This document shows, piece after piece, positions 23,600 to 37,575 of a stretch of DNA of 64,000 nt. The DNA lies in the NCBI GenBank assembly GCA_958298945.1, contig CATQJD010000116.1:1-64000 (forward strand). The letters are read 5' to 3'. Position numbers and translations under genes: made by a program. The notes beneath the pieces were generated by a model. The model saw only the letters and a list, made by a program, of their open reading frames with translations, did no database searches and had not been told where the DNA came from. Every line of letters begins with the position of its first letter. The first letter of the stretch is position 1. The stretch is from Atherix ibis (lineage: Eukaryota; Arthropoda; Insecta; Diptera; Athericidae).

Positions 23600-24250
23600 T
23601 ATGAAGTAGTATGTTTAAGAGGAATATAAAGTAGTATGTTTAAGCGGAATATGAAGAAGTATGTTTAAGAGGATTTTGAAGTAATATGTTTAAGAGGAAT
23701 ATGAAGTAGTATGTTTAAGAGGAATATGAAATAGTATGTTTAAGAGGATAGTATGTTTAAAAGGAATATGGTATATTATGTTTAAGAGGAATATGAAATA
23801 GTATGTTTAAGAAGAATATGAATTAGTATGTTTAATAGGAATATGAAGTAGTATGTTTAAGAGGAATATGAAGTAGTATGTTTAAGAGGAATATGAAGTA
23901 GTATATTTAAGAGGAATATGAAGTAGTATGTTTAAGAGGATTATGCAGTAGTATATTTAAGAGGAATATGAAGTAGTATGTTTAAGAGGAATATGAAGTA
24001 GAATATTTAAGAGGAATGTGAAGTAGTATATTTAGGAGGAATATGAAGTAGAATGCTTAAGAGGAATATGAAGTAGTATGTTTAAGAGGAATATGACGTA
24101 GTATATTTAAGAGGAATATGAAGTAGTATGTTTAAGAGGAATATGAAGTAGTATGTTTAAGAGGAATATGAAGTAGCATGTTTAAGAGGAATATAAAGTA
24201 GTATTTTTAAAAGGAATATGAAGTAGTATGTTTAAGAGGAATATGAAGTA
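23600..24250 (+). repeat. Middle-block copy M2a (offset 3,422)
   Basis: Holds the 17-bp marker (23747) and GATTATGCAG (23939). Both recur at 27169 and 27361 with the same offset of 3,422. Confidence 0.8.
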
Positions 24251-25423
24251 GTATGTCTAAGAGGAATATGAAGTAGTATATTTAAGACAAATATGAAGTT
24301 GTATATTTAAGAGGAATATGAAGTAGTATATTTAAGAGGAATATGAAGTAGTATGTTTAAGAGGAATATGAAGTAGTATGCTTAAGAGGAATATGAAGTA
24401 GTATATTTAAGAGGAATATGAAGTAGTATGTTAAAGAGGAAAATGAAGTAGTATATGTAAGAGGAATATGAAGTAGTATGTTTAAGAGGAATATGAAGTA
24501 GTTTTTTTAAGAGGAATATGAAGTAGTATATTTAAGAGGAATATGAAGTAGTATATTTAAGAGGAATATGAAGTAGTATGTTTAAGAGGAATATGAAGTA
24601 TTAAGAGGAATATGAAGTAGTATGTTTAAGAGGAATATGAAGTAGTATATTTAAGAGGAATATGAAGTAGTATGTTTAAGAGGAATATGAAGTAGTATAT
24701 TTAAGAGGAACATGAAGTAGTATATTTAAGAGGAATATGAAGTAGAATATTTAAGAGGAATATGAAGTATAATGTTTAAGAGGAATATGAAGTAGTATGT
24801 TTAAGAGGAATATGAAGTAGTATATTTAAGAGGAATATGAAGTAGTATATTTAAGACGAATATGAAATTGTATGTTTAAGAGGAATATGAAGTATTATGT
24901 TTAAGAGGAATATGAAGTAGTATGTTTAAGAGGAATATGAAGTAGTATGTTTAAGAGGTATATGAAGTAGTATGTTTAAGAGGAATATGAAGGATTATGT
25001 TTAAGAAGAATATGAAGTAGTATATTTAAGAGGAATATGAAAGAGTATATTTAAGAGGAATATGAAGTAGTATATTTAAGAGGAATATGAAGTATTATGT
25101 TTAAGAGGAATATGAAGTAGTATATTTAAGAGGAATATGAAGTAGTATGTTTAAGAGGAATAAGAAGTAGTGTGTTTAAGAGGAATATGAAATAGTATGT
25201 TTAAGAGGAATATGAAGTAGAATATTTAAGAGGAATATGAAGTAGTATATTTAAGAGGAATATGAAGTAGTATGTTTAAGAGGAATATGAAGTAGAATGT
25301 TTAAGAGGAATATGAAGTAGTATGTTTAAGAGGAATATAAAGTAGTATGTTTAAGCGAAATGTAAAGAAGTATATTTAAGAGGAATATGAAGTAGTATGT
25401 TTAAGAGGAATATGAAATAGTAT

Positions 25424-25960
25424 GTTTTAGAAAATATTATGTTTAAAAGGAATATGAAGTATTATGTTTAAGAGGAATATGAAATAGTATGTTTAAAAGG
25501 AATATGAAGTAGTATGTTTAATAGGAATATAAAGTAGTATGTTTAAGAGGAATATGAAGTTGTATGTTTAAGAGGCATATGCAGTAGTATATATAAGAGG
25601 AATATGAAGTAGTATGTTTAAGAGGATTATGCAGTAGTATATTTAAATGGAATATGAAGTAGTATGTTTAAGAGGAATATGAAGTAGTATATTTAAGAGG
25701 AATATGAAGTAGTATATTTAGGAGGAATATAAAGTAGAATGTTTAAGAGGAATATGAAGTAGTATGTTTAAGAGTAATATGAAGTAGTATATTTAAAAGC
25801 AATATGAAGTAGTATGTTTAAGAGGAATATGAAGTAGTATGTTTAAGAGGAATATGAAGTACCATGTTTAAGAGGAATATAAAGTAGTATGTTTAAGCGG
25901 AATATGAAGTAGTGAGTTTAAGAGGAATATGAAGTAGTATGTCTAAGAGGAATGTGAGGT
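25424..25960 (+). repeat. Middle-block copy M1b (offset about 3,295)
   Basis: Second copy of the M1 segment. It has AATGTGAGG where M1a has the slightly longer AATGTAGGAGG, a small insertion private to M1a. Confidence 0.8.
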
Positions 25961-27021
25961 AGTTTATTTAAGAGGAATATGAAGTGGTATATTTAAGAGG
26001 AATATGAAGTAGTATATTTAAGAGGAATATGAAGTAGTATATTTAAGAGGAAAATGAAGTAGTATATTTAAAAGGAATAGGAAGTAGTGTATTTAAGAGG
26101 AATATGAAGTAGTATGTTTAATAGGAATATGAAGTAGTATGTTTAAGAGGCATATGAAGTAGTATATTTAAGAGGATTATGAAGTAGTATGTTTAAGAGG
26201 AATATGCAGTAGTATGTTTAAGAGGAATATGAAGTAGTATGCTTAAGAGGAATATGAAGTTGTATATTTAAGAGGAATATGAAGTAGTATATTTAACGGG
26301 AATATGAAGTAGTATGTTTAAGAGGAATATGAAGTAGTATGTTTAAGAGGAATATGAAGTAGTATATATAAGAGGAATATGAAGTAGTATGTTTAAGAGG
26401 AATATGAAGTAGTATGTTTAAGAGGAATATGAAGTAGTATGTTTAAGAGGAATATGAAGTAGTATATGTAAGAGAAATATGAAGTAGTATGTTTAAGAGG
26501 AATATGAAGTAGTATGTTTAAGAGGAATATGAAGTAGTTTGTTTAAGAGGAATATGAAGTAGTATATTTAAGAGGAATATGAAGTAGTATATTTCAGAGG
26601 AATATGATTTAGTATGTTTAAAAGGAATATGAATTATTACGAGGAATATGAAGTAGTATGTTTAAGAGGAGTATGAAATAGTATATTTAAGATGAATATG
26701 AAGTAATATGTTTAAGAGGAATATGAAGTAGGATATTTAAGAGGAACATGAAGTAGTATATTTAAGAGGAATATGAAGTAGTATGTTTAAGAGGAATATG
26801 AAATTGTATGTTTAAGAGGAATACGAAGTAGTATGTTTAAGGGGAATATGAAGTAGTATATTTAAGAGGAATATGAAGTAGTATGTTTAAGAGGAATATG
26901 AAGTAATATATTTAAGAGGAATATGAAGTAGTATATTTAAGAGGAATATGAAGTAGTATATTTAAGAGGAATATGAAGTAGTATGTTTAAGAGGAATATG
27001 AAGTAGTATATTTAAAAGGAA

Positions 27022-27680
27022 TATGAAGTAGTATGTTTAAGAGGAATATAAAGTAGTATGTTTAAGCGGAATGTGAAGAAGTATGTTTAAGAGGATTTTG
27101 AAGTAATATGTTTAAGAGGAATATGAAGTAGTATGTTTAAGAGGAATATGAAATAGTATGTTTAAGAGGATAGTATGTTTAAAAGGAATATGGTGTATTA
27201 TGTTTAAGAGGAATATGAAATAGTATGTTTGAGAAGAATATGAAGTAGTATGTTTAATAGGAATATGAAGTAGTATGTTTAAGAGGAATATGAAGTAGTA
27301 TGTTTAAGAGGAATATGAAGTAGTATATTTAAGAGGAATATGAAGTAGTATGTTTAAGAGGATTATGCAGTAGTATATTTAAAAGGAATATGAAGTAGTA
27401 TGTTTAAGAGGAATATTAAGTAGTATATTTAAGAGGAATATGAAGTAGTATATTTAGGAGGAATATGAAGTAGAATGCTTAAGAGGAATATGATGTAGTA
27501 TGTTTAAGAGGAATATGAAGTAGTATATTTAAGAGGAATATGAAGTAGTATGTTTAAGAGGAATATGAAGTAGTATGTTTAAGAGGAATATTAAGTAGCA
27601 TGTTTAAGAGGAATATAAAGTAGTATTTTTAAAAGGAATATGAAGTAGTATGTTTAAGAGGAGTATGAAGTAGTATGTCT
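27022..27680 (+). repeat. Middle-block copy M2b (offset 3,422)
   Basis: Second copy of the M2 segment. Its right part is also the start of the 2,950-bp duplication, so the two events overlap. Confidence 0.8.
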
Positions 27681-29230
27681 AAGAGGAATATGAAGTAGTA
27701 TATGAAGTAGTATGTTTAAGAGGAATATGAAGTAGTATATTTAAGAGGAATATGAAGTAGTATGTTTAAGAGGAATATGAAGTAGTATATTTAAGAGGAA
27801 TATGAAGTAGTATATGTAAAAGGTATATGAAGTAGTATGTTTAAGAGGAATATGAAGTAGTTTGTTTAAGAGGAATATGAAGTAGTATATTTAAGAGGAA
27901 TATGAAGTAGTATATTTAAGAGGAATATGAAGTAGTATGTTTAAGAGGAATATGAAGTATTAAGAAGAATATGAAGTAGTATGTTTAAGAGGAATATGAA
28001 GTAGTATATTTAAGAGGAATATGAAGTAGTATGTTTAAGAGGAATATGAAGTAGTATATTTAAGAGGAACATGAAGTAGTATATTTAAGAGGAATATGAA
28101 GTAGTATATTTAAGAGGAATATGAAGTAGTATGTTTAAGAGAAATATGAAGTAGTATGTTTAAGAGGAATATGAAGTAGTATATTAAAAAGGAATATGAA
28201 GTAGTATGTTTAAGAGGAATATAAAGTAGTATGTTTAAGCGGAATATGAAGAAATATGTTTAAGAGGAATTTAAAGTAATATGTTTAAGAGGAATATGAA
28301 GTAGTATGTTTAAGAGGAATATGAAATAGTATGTTAAAGAGGATAGTATGTTTAAAAGGAATATGGTGTATTATGTTTAAGAGGAATATGAAAGAGTATG
28401 TTTAAGAAGAATATGAAGTAGTATGTTTAATAGGAATATGAAGTAGTATGTTTAAGGGGAATACGAAGTAGTATGTTTAGGAGGAATATGAAGTAGTATA
28501 TTTAAGAGTAATATGAAGTAGTATGTTTAAGAGGAATACGAAGTAGTATGTTTAGGAGGAATATGAAGTAGTATATTTAAGAGGAATATGAAGTAGTATG
28601 TTTAAGAGGAATATGAAGTAGTATATTTAAGAAGCATATGAAGTAGTATGTTTAAGAGGAATACGAAGTAGTATGTATAAGAGGAATATGAAGTAGTATA
28701 TTTTAGAGAAATATGAAGTTGTATATTTAAGAGGAATTATGAAGTTGTATATTTAAGAGGAATATGAAATAGTATATTTAAGAGGAAAATGAAGTAGTAT
28801 ATTTAAGAGGAATAGGAAGTAGTATATTTAAGAGGAATATGAAGTAGTATGTTTAAGAGGAATATGAAGTAGTTTGTTTAAGAGGAATATGAAGTAGTAT
28901 ATTTAAGAGGATTATGAAGTAGTATGTTTAAGAGGAATATGCAGTAGTATATTTAAGAAGAATATGAAGTAGTATGTTTAAGAGGAATATGAAGTAGTAT
29001 GCTTAACAGGAATATGAAGTAGTATATTTAAGAGGAATATGAAGTAGTATATTTAAGAGGAATATGAAGTAGTATGTTTAAGAGGAATATGAAGCAGAAT
29101 GTATAAGAGGAATATGAAGTAGTATGTTTAAGAGGAATATGAAGTAGTATGTTTAAGAGGAATATGAAGTAGTATATTAAAGAGGAAAATGAAGTAGTAT
29201 ATGTAAGAGGAATATGAAGTAGTATATTTA
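27340..29230 (+). repeat. 2,950-bp-offset duplication, copy 1
   Basis: About 1.89 kb that recurs at 30290-32180. Landmarks at constant offset are GATTATGCAG (27361 and 30311), the 17-bp marker (28342 and 31292), GAAGAATATG or GAAGCATATG (near 28631 and 31581) and GAAGCAGAATG (29091 and 32041). Visible differences are few, for example AAATAG preceded by AATATG here and AATACG in copy 2. Confidence 0.88.
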
Positions 29231-29500
29231 AAAGGAATATGAAGTAGTATGTTTAAGAGGAATATAAAGTAGTATGTTTAAGCGGAATGTGAAGAAGTAT
29301 GTTTAAGAGGATTTTGAAGTAATATGTTTAAGAGGAATATGAAGTAGTATGTTTAAGAGGAATATGAAATAGTATGTTTAAGAGGATAGTATGTTTAAAA
29401 GGAATATGGTGTATTATATTTAAGAGGAATATGAAATAGTATGTTTAAGAAGAATATGAAGTAGTATGTTTAATAGGAATATGAAGTAGTATGTTTAAGA
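28980..29500 (+). repeat. 809-bp-offset duplication, copy 1
   Basis: GTATGCTTAACAGG (28991 gives the start of its GAAG), GAAGCAGAATG (29091), GTTAAAGAGGAAAATG or its variant, TTTAAGCGGAATGTG (29281) and the 17-bp marker (29385) all recur 809 bp later. Confidence 0.88.
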
Positions 29501-29788
29501 GGAATATGAAGTAGTATGTTTAAGAGGAATATGAAGTAGTATATTTAAGAGGAATATGAAGTAGTATATTTAAGAGGAATATGAAGTAGTATGTTTAAGA
29601 GGAATATGAAGCAGAATGTATAAGAGGAATATGAAGTAGTATGTTTAAGAGGATAGTATGTTTAAAAGGAATATGGTGTATTATATTTAAGAGGAATATG
29701 AAATAGTATGTTTAAGAAGAATATGAAGTAGTATGTTTAATAGGAATATGAAGTAGTATGTTTAAGAGGAATATGAAGTAGTATGTTT

Positions 29789-30309
29789 AAGAGGAATATG
29801 AAGTAGTATGCTTAACAGGAATATGAAGTAGTATATTTAAGAGGAATATGAAGTAGTATATTTAAGAGGAATATGAAGTAGTATGTTTAAGAGGAATATG
29901 AAGCAGAATGTATAAGAGGAATATGAAGTAGTATGTTTAAGAGGAATATGAAGTAGTATGTTTAAGAGGAATATGAAGTAGTATGTTAAAGAGGAAAATG
30001 AAGTAGTATATGTAAGAGGAATATGAAGTAGTATATTTAAAAGGAATATGAAGTAGTATGTTTAAGAGGAATATAAAGTAGTATGTTTAAGCGGAATGTG
30101 AAGAAGTATGTTTAAGAGGATTTTGAAGTAATATGTTTAAGAGGAATATGAAGTAGTATGTTTAAGAGGAATATGAAATAGTATGTTTAAGAGGATAGTA
30201 TGTTTAAAAGGAATATGGTGTATTATATTGAAGAGGAATATGAAATAGTATGTTTAAGAAGAATATGAAGTAGTATGTTTAATAGGAATATGAAGTAGTA
30301 TGTTTAAGA
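29789..30309 (+). repeat. 809-bp-offset duplication, copy 2
   Basis: Landmarks at 29800, 29900, 30090 and 30194 match copy 1. The 29.5-29.79 kb stretch between the copies holds another partial copy (GAAGCAGAATG at 29608 and marker at 29652), so at least two events are nested here. Confidence 0.88.
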
Positions 30310-32180
30310 GGATTATGCAGTAGTATATTTAAAAGGAATATGAAGTAGTATGTTTAAGAGGAATATTAAGTAGTATATTTAAGAGGAATATGAAGTAGTA
30401 TATTTAGGAGGAATATGAAGTAGAATGCTTAAGAGGAATATGATGTAGTATGTTTAAGAGGAATATGAAGTAGTATATTTAAGAGGAATATGAAGTAGTA
30501 TGTTTAAGAGGAATATGAAGTAGTATGTTTAAGAGGAATATTAAGTAGCATGTTTAAGAGGAATATAAAGTAGTATTTTTAAAAGGAATATGAAGTAGTA
30601 TGTTTAAGAGGAGTATGAAGTAGTATGTCTAAGAGGAATATGAAGTAGTATATGAAGTAGTATGTTTAAGAGGAATATGAAGTAGTATATTTAAGAGGAA
30701 TATGAAGTAGTATGTTTAAGAGGAATATGAAGTAGTATATTTAAGAGGAATATGAAGTAGTATATGTAAAAGGTATATGAAGTAGTATGTTTAAGAGGAA
30801 TATGAAGTAGTTTGTTTAAGAGGAATATGAAGTAGTATATTTAAGAGGAATATGAAGTAGTATATTTAAGAGGAATATGAAGTAGTATGTTTAAGAGGAA
30901 TATGAAGTATTAAGAAGAATATGAAGTAGTATGTTTAAGAGGAATATGAAGTAGTATATTTAAGAGGAATATGAAGTAGTATGTTTAAGAGGAATATGAA
31001 GTAGTATATTTAAGAGGAACATGAAGTAGTATATTTAAGAGGAATATGAAGTAGTATATTTAAGAGGAATATGAAGTAGTATGTTTAAGAGAAATATGAA
31101 GTAGTATGTTTAAGAGGAATATGAAGTAGTATATTAAAAAGGAATATGAAGTAGTATGTTTAAGAGGAATATAAAGTAGTATGTTTAAGCGGAATATGAA
31201 GAAATATGTTTAAGAGGAATTTAAAGTAATATGTTTAAGAGGAATATGAAGTAGTATGTTTAAGAGGAATATGAAATAGTATGTTTAAGAGGATAGTATG
31301 TTTAAAAGGAATATGGTGTATTATGTTTAAGAGGAATATGAAAGAGTATGTTTAAGAAGAATATGAAGTAGTATGTTTAATAGGAATATGAAGTAGTATG
31401 TTTAAGGGGAATACGAAGTAGTATGTTTAGGAGGAATATGAAGTAGTATATTTAAGAGTAATATGAAGTAGTATGTTTAAGAGGAATACGAAGTAGTATG
31501 TTTAGGAGGAATATGAAGTAGTATATTTAAGAGGAATATGAAGTAGTATGTTTAAGAGGAATATGAAGTAGTATTTTTAAGAAGAATATGAAGTAGTATG
31601 TTTAAGAGGAATACGAAGTAGTATGTATAAGAGGAATATGAAGTAGTATATTTTAGAGAAATATGAAGTTGTATATTTAAGAGGAATTATGAAGTTGTAT
31701 ATTTAAGAGGAATACGAAATAGTATATTTAAGAGGAAAATGAAGTAGTATATTTAAGAGGAATAGGAAGTAGTATATTTAAGAGGAATATGAAGTAGTAT
31801 GTTTAAGAGGAATATGAAGTAGTTTGTTTAAGAGGAATATGAAGTAGTATATTTAAGAGGATTATGAAGTAGTATGTTTAAGAGGAATATGCAGTAGTAT
31901 ATTTAAGAAGAATATGAAGTAGTATGTTTAAGAGGAATATGAAGTAGTATGCTTAACAGGAATATGAAGTAGTATATTTAAGAGGAATATGAAGTAGTAT
32001 ATTTAAGAGGAATATGAAGTAGTATGTTTAAGAGGAATATGAAGCAGAATGTATAAGAGGAATATGAAGTAGTATGTTTAAGAGGAATATGAAGTAGTAT
32101 GTTTAAGAGGAATATGAAGTAGTATGTTAAAGAGGAAAATGAAGTAGTATATGTAAGAGGAATATGAAGTAGTATATTTA
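30290..32180 (+). repeat. 2,950-bp-offset duplication, copy 2
   Basis: Second copy of 27340-29230. It follows directly after the 809-bp duplication and ends near 32180, where TTTAAGAGG replaces the TTTAAAAGG of copy 1. Confidence 0.88.
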
Positions 32181-35100
32181 AGAGGAATATGAAGTAGTAT
32201 GTTTAAGAGGAATATGAAGTAGTTTGTTTAAGAGGAATATGAAGTAGTATATTTAAGAGGAATATGAAGTAGTATATGTAAGAGGAATATGTAGTAGTAT
32301 GTTTAAGAGGAATATGAAGTATTAAGAGGAATATGAAGTAGTATGTTTAAGAGGAATATGAAGTAGTATATTTAAGAGGAATATGAAGTAGTATGTTCAA
32401 GAGGAATATGAAGTAGTATATTTAAGAAGAAAATGAAGTAGTATATTTAAAAGGAATATGAAGTAGTATGTTTAAGAGGAATATGAAATAGTATGTTTAA
32501 GAAGAATATGAAGTAGTATGTTTTATAGGAATATGAAGTAGTATGTTCAAGAGGAATACGAAGTAGTATGTTTAGGAGGAATATGAAGTAGTATATTTAA
32601 GAGGAATATGAAGTAGTATGTTTAAGAGGAATATGAAGTAGTATATTTAAGAAGAATATGAAGTAGTATGTTTAAGAGGAATATGAAGTAGTATGTTTAA
32701 GAGGAATATGAAGTAGCATGTTTAAAAGGAATATAAAGGAGTATGTTTAAAAGGAATATGAAGTAGTATGTTTAAGAGGAATATGAAGTAGTATGTCTAA
32801 GGGGAATATGAAGTAGTATATTTAAGAGAAATATGAAGTTGTATATTTAAGAGGAATTATGAAGTAGTATATTTAAGAGGAATATGAAATAGTATATTTA
32901 AGAGGAAAATGAAGTAGTATATTTAAGGGGAATAGGAAGTAGTATATTTAAGAGGAATATTAAATAGTATGTTTAAGAGGAATATGAAGTAGTTTGTTTA
33001 AGAGGAATATGAAGTAGTATATTTAAGAGGAATATGAAGTAGTATGTTCAAGAGGAATATGAAGCAGAATGTATAAGAGGAATATGAAGTAGTATGTTTA
33101 AGAGGAATATGAAGTAGTATTTTTAAGAAGAATATGAAGTAGTATGTTAAAGAGGAAAATGAAGTAGTATATGTAAGAGGAATATGAAATAGTATATTTA
33201 AGAGGAATATGAAGTAGTATGTTTAAGAGGAATATGAAGTAGTTTGTTTAAGAGGAATATGAAGTAGTATATTTAAGAGGAATATGAAGTAGTATATTTA
33301 AGAGGAATATGAAGTAGTATGTTTAAGAGGAATATGAAGTATTAAGAGGAATATGAAGTAGTATGTTTAAGAGGAATATGAAGTAGTATATTTAAGAGGA
33401 ATATGAAGTAGTATGTTTAAGAGGAATATGAAGTAGTATATTTAAGAAGAAAATGAAGTAGTATATTTAAGAGGAATATGAAGTAGTATGTTTAAGAGGA
33501 ATATGAAATAGTATGTTTAAGAGGAATATGAAGTATGTTTAAGAGGACTATGAAGTAGTATATTTAAGAGGAATATGCAGTAGTATGTTTAAGAGGAATA
33601 TGAAGTAGTATATTTAAGAGGAATATGAAGTAGTTTGTTTAAGAGGAATATGAAGTAGTATATTTAAGAGGAATATGAAGTAGTATATTTAAGAGGAATA
33701 TGAAGTAGTATGTTTAAGAGGAATATGAAGTAGTTTGTTTAAGAGGAATATGAAGTAGTATATTTAAGAGGAATATGAAGTAGTATATTTAAGAGGAATA
33801 TGAAGTAGTTTGTTTAAGAGGAATACGAAGTATTAAGAGGAATATGAAGTAGTATATTTAAGAGGAATATGAAGTAGTATATTTAAGAGGAATATGAAGT
33901 AGTATGTTTAAGAGGAATATGAAGTAGTATATTTAAAAAGAAAATGAAGTAGTATATTTAAGAGGAATATGAAGTAGTATGTTTAAGAGGAATATGAAAT
34001 AGTATGTTTAAGAGGAATATGAAGTATGTTTAAGAGGAATATGAAGTAGTATATTTAAGAGGAATATGCAGTAGTATGTTTAAGAGGAATATGAAGTAGT
34101 ATATTTAAGAGGAATATGAAGTTGTATATTTAAGAGGAATATGAAGTAGTAAGCTTAAGAGGAATATGAAGTAGTATGTTTAAGAGGAATATGAAGTAGT
34201 ATGTTTAAGAGGAATATGAAGTAGTATGTTTAAGAGGAATATGAGGTAGTATATTTAAGAGGAATATGCAGTAGTATATTTAAGAGGAATATGAAGAAGA
34301 ATGTTTAAGAGGAATATGAAGTAGTATATTTTCGAGGAATATGAAGTAGTATAGTTAAGGGGAATATGAAGTAGTATGTTTAAGAGGAATATGAAGTAGT
34401 ATGTTTAAGAGGAATTTGAAGTATTATGCTTAAGAGGAATATGAAGTAGTATATTTAAGAGGAATATGAAGTAGTATATTTAAGGGGAATATGAAGTAGT
34501 ATGTTTAAGAGGAATATGAAGTAGTATGTTTAAGAGGAATATGAAGTAGAATGTATAAGAGGAATATGAAGTTGTATGTTTAAGAGGAATATGAAGTAGT
34601 ATGTTTAAGAGGAATATGAAGTAGTATGTTTAAGAGGAATATGAAGTAGTATGCTTAAGAGGAATATGAAGTAGTATATTTAAGAGGAATATGAAGTAGT
34701 AAGCTTAAGAGGAATATGAAGCCGTATGTTTAAGAGGAATATGAAGTAGTATGTTTAAGAGAAATATGAAGTAGTATGTTTAAGAGGAATATGAAGTAGT
34801 ATATTTAAGACGAATATGAAGTAGTACATTTAAGAGGAATATGAAGTAGTATGTTTAAGAGAAATATGAAGTAGTATGATTAAGAGGAACATGAAGTAGT
34901 ATGTTTAAGAGGAATATGAAGTAGTTTGTTTAAGAGGAATATGAAGTAGTATTTTTAAGAGGAATTTTAAGTAGTATGTTTAAGAGGAATATTAAGTAGT
35001 ATATTTAAGAGGAATATGAAGTAGTATGTTGAAGAGGAATATAAAGTAGTATATTTAAGAGGAATATGAAGTAGAATGTTTAAGAGGAATGTGAAGTGGT

Positions 35101-37050
35101 ATATTTAAGAGGAATATGAATTAGTATCTTTAAAAAGAATATGAAGTAGTATGTTTAAGAGGAATATAAGAGTAGTATGTTTAAGAGGAATATGAAGTAC
35201 AATTGTATATGTAAGAGGAATAAGAAGTAGTATGTTTAAGAGGAATATAAAGTAGTATATTTAAGAAGAATATGAAGTAGTATGTTTAAGAGGAATATGA
35301 AGTAATATGTTTAGAGGAATAAGAAATAGCATGTTTAAGAGGAATATGAAGTAGTATATTTAAGAGGAATTTGAAGTAGTATGTTTAAGAGGAATATGAA
35401 TAATATGTTTAAGAGGAATATGAAGTAGTAAGTTTAAGAGAAATATGAAGTAGTATATTTAAGAGGAATATGAAGTAGTATATTTAAGAGGAATATGAAG
35501 TAGTATATTTAAGAGGAATATGATGTAGTATGTTTAAGAGGAATATGAAGCAGTATGTTTAAGAGGAATATGAAGTAGTATGTTTAAGAGGAATATGAAG
35601 TAGTATGTTTAAGAGTAATATGAAGTTGTATATTTAAAAGGAATATGAAGTAGTATATTTAAGAGGAACATGATGTAGTATGTTTAAGAGGAATATGAAG
35701 TAGTATGTTTAAGAGGAATATGAAGTAGTATGTTTAAGAGGAATATGAAGTAGTATGTTTAAGAGGAATATGAAGTAGTATATTTAAGAGAAATATGAAG
35801 TAGTATGTTTAAGAGGAATATGAAGTAGTCTGTTTAAGAGGAATATGAAGTAGTATGTTTAAGAGAAATATGAAGTAGTATGTTAAGAGGAATATGAAGT
35901 AGTATATTTAAGACGAATATGAAGTAGTATGTTTAAGAGGAATATGAAGTAGTATGTTAAAGAGGAATATGAAGTAGTATGTTTAAGAGGAATATGAAGT
36001 AGTCTGCTTAAGAGGAATATGAAGTAGTATGTTTAAGAGAAATATGAAGTAGTATGTTTAAGAGGAATATGAAGTAGTATATTTAAGACGAATATGAAGT
36101 AGTACATTTAAGAGGAATATGAAGTAGTATGTTTAAGAGGAATATGAAGTATTATGATTAAGAGGAATATGAAGTAGTATGTTTAAGAGGAATATGAAGT
36201 AGTATGTTTAAGAGGAATATGAAGTAGTATTTTTAAGAGGAATATTAAGTAGTATGTTTAAGAGGAATATGAAATAATATGTTTAAGAGGAATATGAAGT
36301 AGTATATTTAAGAGGAATATGAAGTAGTATGTGTAAGAGGAATATAAAGTAGTATATTTAAGAGGAATATGAAGTAGTATGTTGAAGAGGAATATGAAGT
36401 AGTATGTTTAAGAGGAATATGAAGTAGTATGTTTAAGAGGAATATGAAGTAGTATATTTAAGAGGAATATGAAGTAGTATATTTAAGAGGAATATGAAGT
36501 AGTATATTTAAGAGGGAATATGAAGTAGTATGTTTAAGAGGAATGTGAAGTAGTATGTTTAAGAGGAATATGAAGTAGTATATTTAAGAGGAATATGAAG
36601 TAGAATGTTTAAGAGGAATGTGAAGTAGTATATTTAAGAGGAATATGAAGTAGTATGTTTAAGAGGAATATGAAGTAGTATGTTTAAGTGGAATATAAAG
36701 TAGTATGTTTAAGAGGAATATGAAGTACAATTGTATATGTAAGAGGAATAAGAAGTAGTATGTTTAAGAGGAATATAAAGTAGTATATTTAAGAGGAATA
36801 TGAAGTAGTATGTTTAAGAGGAATATGAAGTAATATGTTTAAGAGGAATAAGAAATAGCATGTTTAAGAGGAATATGAAGTAGTATATTTAAGAGGAATT
36901 TGAAGTAGTATGTTTAAGAGGAATATGAATAATATGTTTAAGAGGAATATGAAGTAGTATGTTTAAGAGAAGTATGAAGTAGTATATTTAAGAGGAATAT
37001 GAAGTAGTATATTTAAGAGGAATATGAAGTAGTATATTTAAGAGGAATAT

Positions 37051-37575
37051 GAAGTAGTATGTTTAAGAGGAATATGAAGTAGTATGTTTAAGAGGAATAT
37101 GAAGTAGTATGTTTAAGAGGAATATGAAGTAGTATGTTTAAGAGTAATATGAAACTGTATATTTAAAAGGAATATGAAGTAGTATATTTAAGAGGAATAT
37201 GAAGTAGTATGTTTAAGAGGAATATGAAGTAGTATGTTTAAGAGGAATATGAAGTAGTATATTTAAGAGGAATATGAAGTAATATGTTTAAGAGGAATAT
37301 GAAGTAGTCTGTTTAAGAGGAATATGAAGTAGTATGTTTAAGAGAAATATGAAGTAGTATGTTTAAGAGGAATATGAAGTAGTATATTTAAGACGAATAT
37401 GAATTAGTACATTTAAGAGGAATATGAAGTAGTATGTTAAAGAGGAATATGAAGTAGTATGTTTAAGAGGAATATGAAGTAGTCTGTTTAAGAGGAATAT
37501 GAAGTAGTATGTTTAAGAGAAATATGAAGTTGTATGTTTAAGAGGAATATGAAGTAGTATATTTAAGAGGAATAT
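37051..37575 (+). repeat. 525-bp (21-monomer) tandem HOR, copy 1
   Basis: Landmarks are GAAACTGTATATTTAAAAGG (37151), AGTCTG (37306) and GACGAATATGAATTAG (37392). All recur 525 bp later. 525 is exactly 21 monomers. Confidence 0.88.

Larger units (their letters stand above)
23357..31300 (+). repeat. 17-bp truncated monomer, middle-group HOR marker (8 copies)
   Basis: A monomer lacking eight bases (ATATGAAG) reads TAAGAGGATAGTATGTT and is followed by a TAAAAGGAATATGGTRTATT unit. The word GATAGTATG starts at 23357, 23747, 27169, 28342, 29385, 29652, 30194 and 31292. Spacing shows several overlapping HORs: 390, 3,422, 1,173, 1,043, 267, 542 and 1,098 bp. Not seen outside this block. Confidence 0.9.
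18144..34000 (+). repeat. Middle satellite block, second HOR group
   Basis: Main-type monomers with A or G at position 23 and a different variant set: TTTAAAAGG units, GTAGGTTT, scattered GATTATGCAG units, TTTAAGCGG units, and short TATTAAGAGG joins. The left 19-bp marker and the right 30-bp palindromic monomer are both absent. Between 18.2 and 20.2 kb I saw no long HOR; from 20.2 kb on, several nested offsets appear. The right edge is a gradual change in variants around 34 kb, not a sharp junction. Confidence 0.75.
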
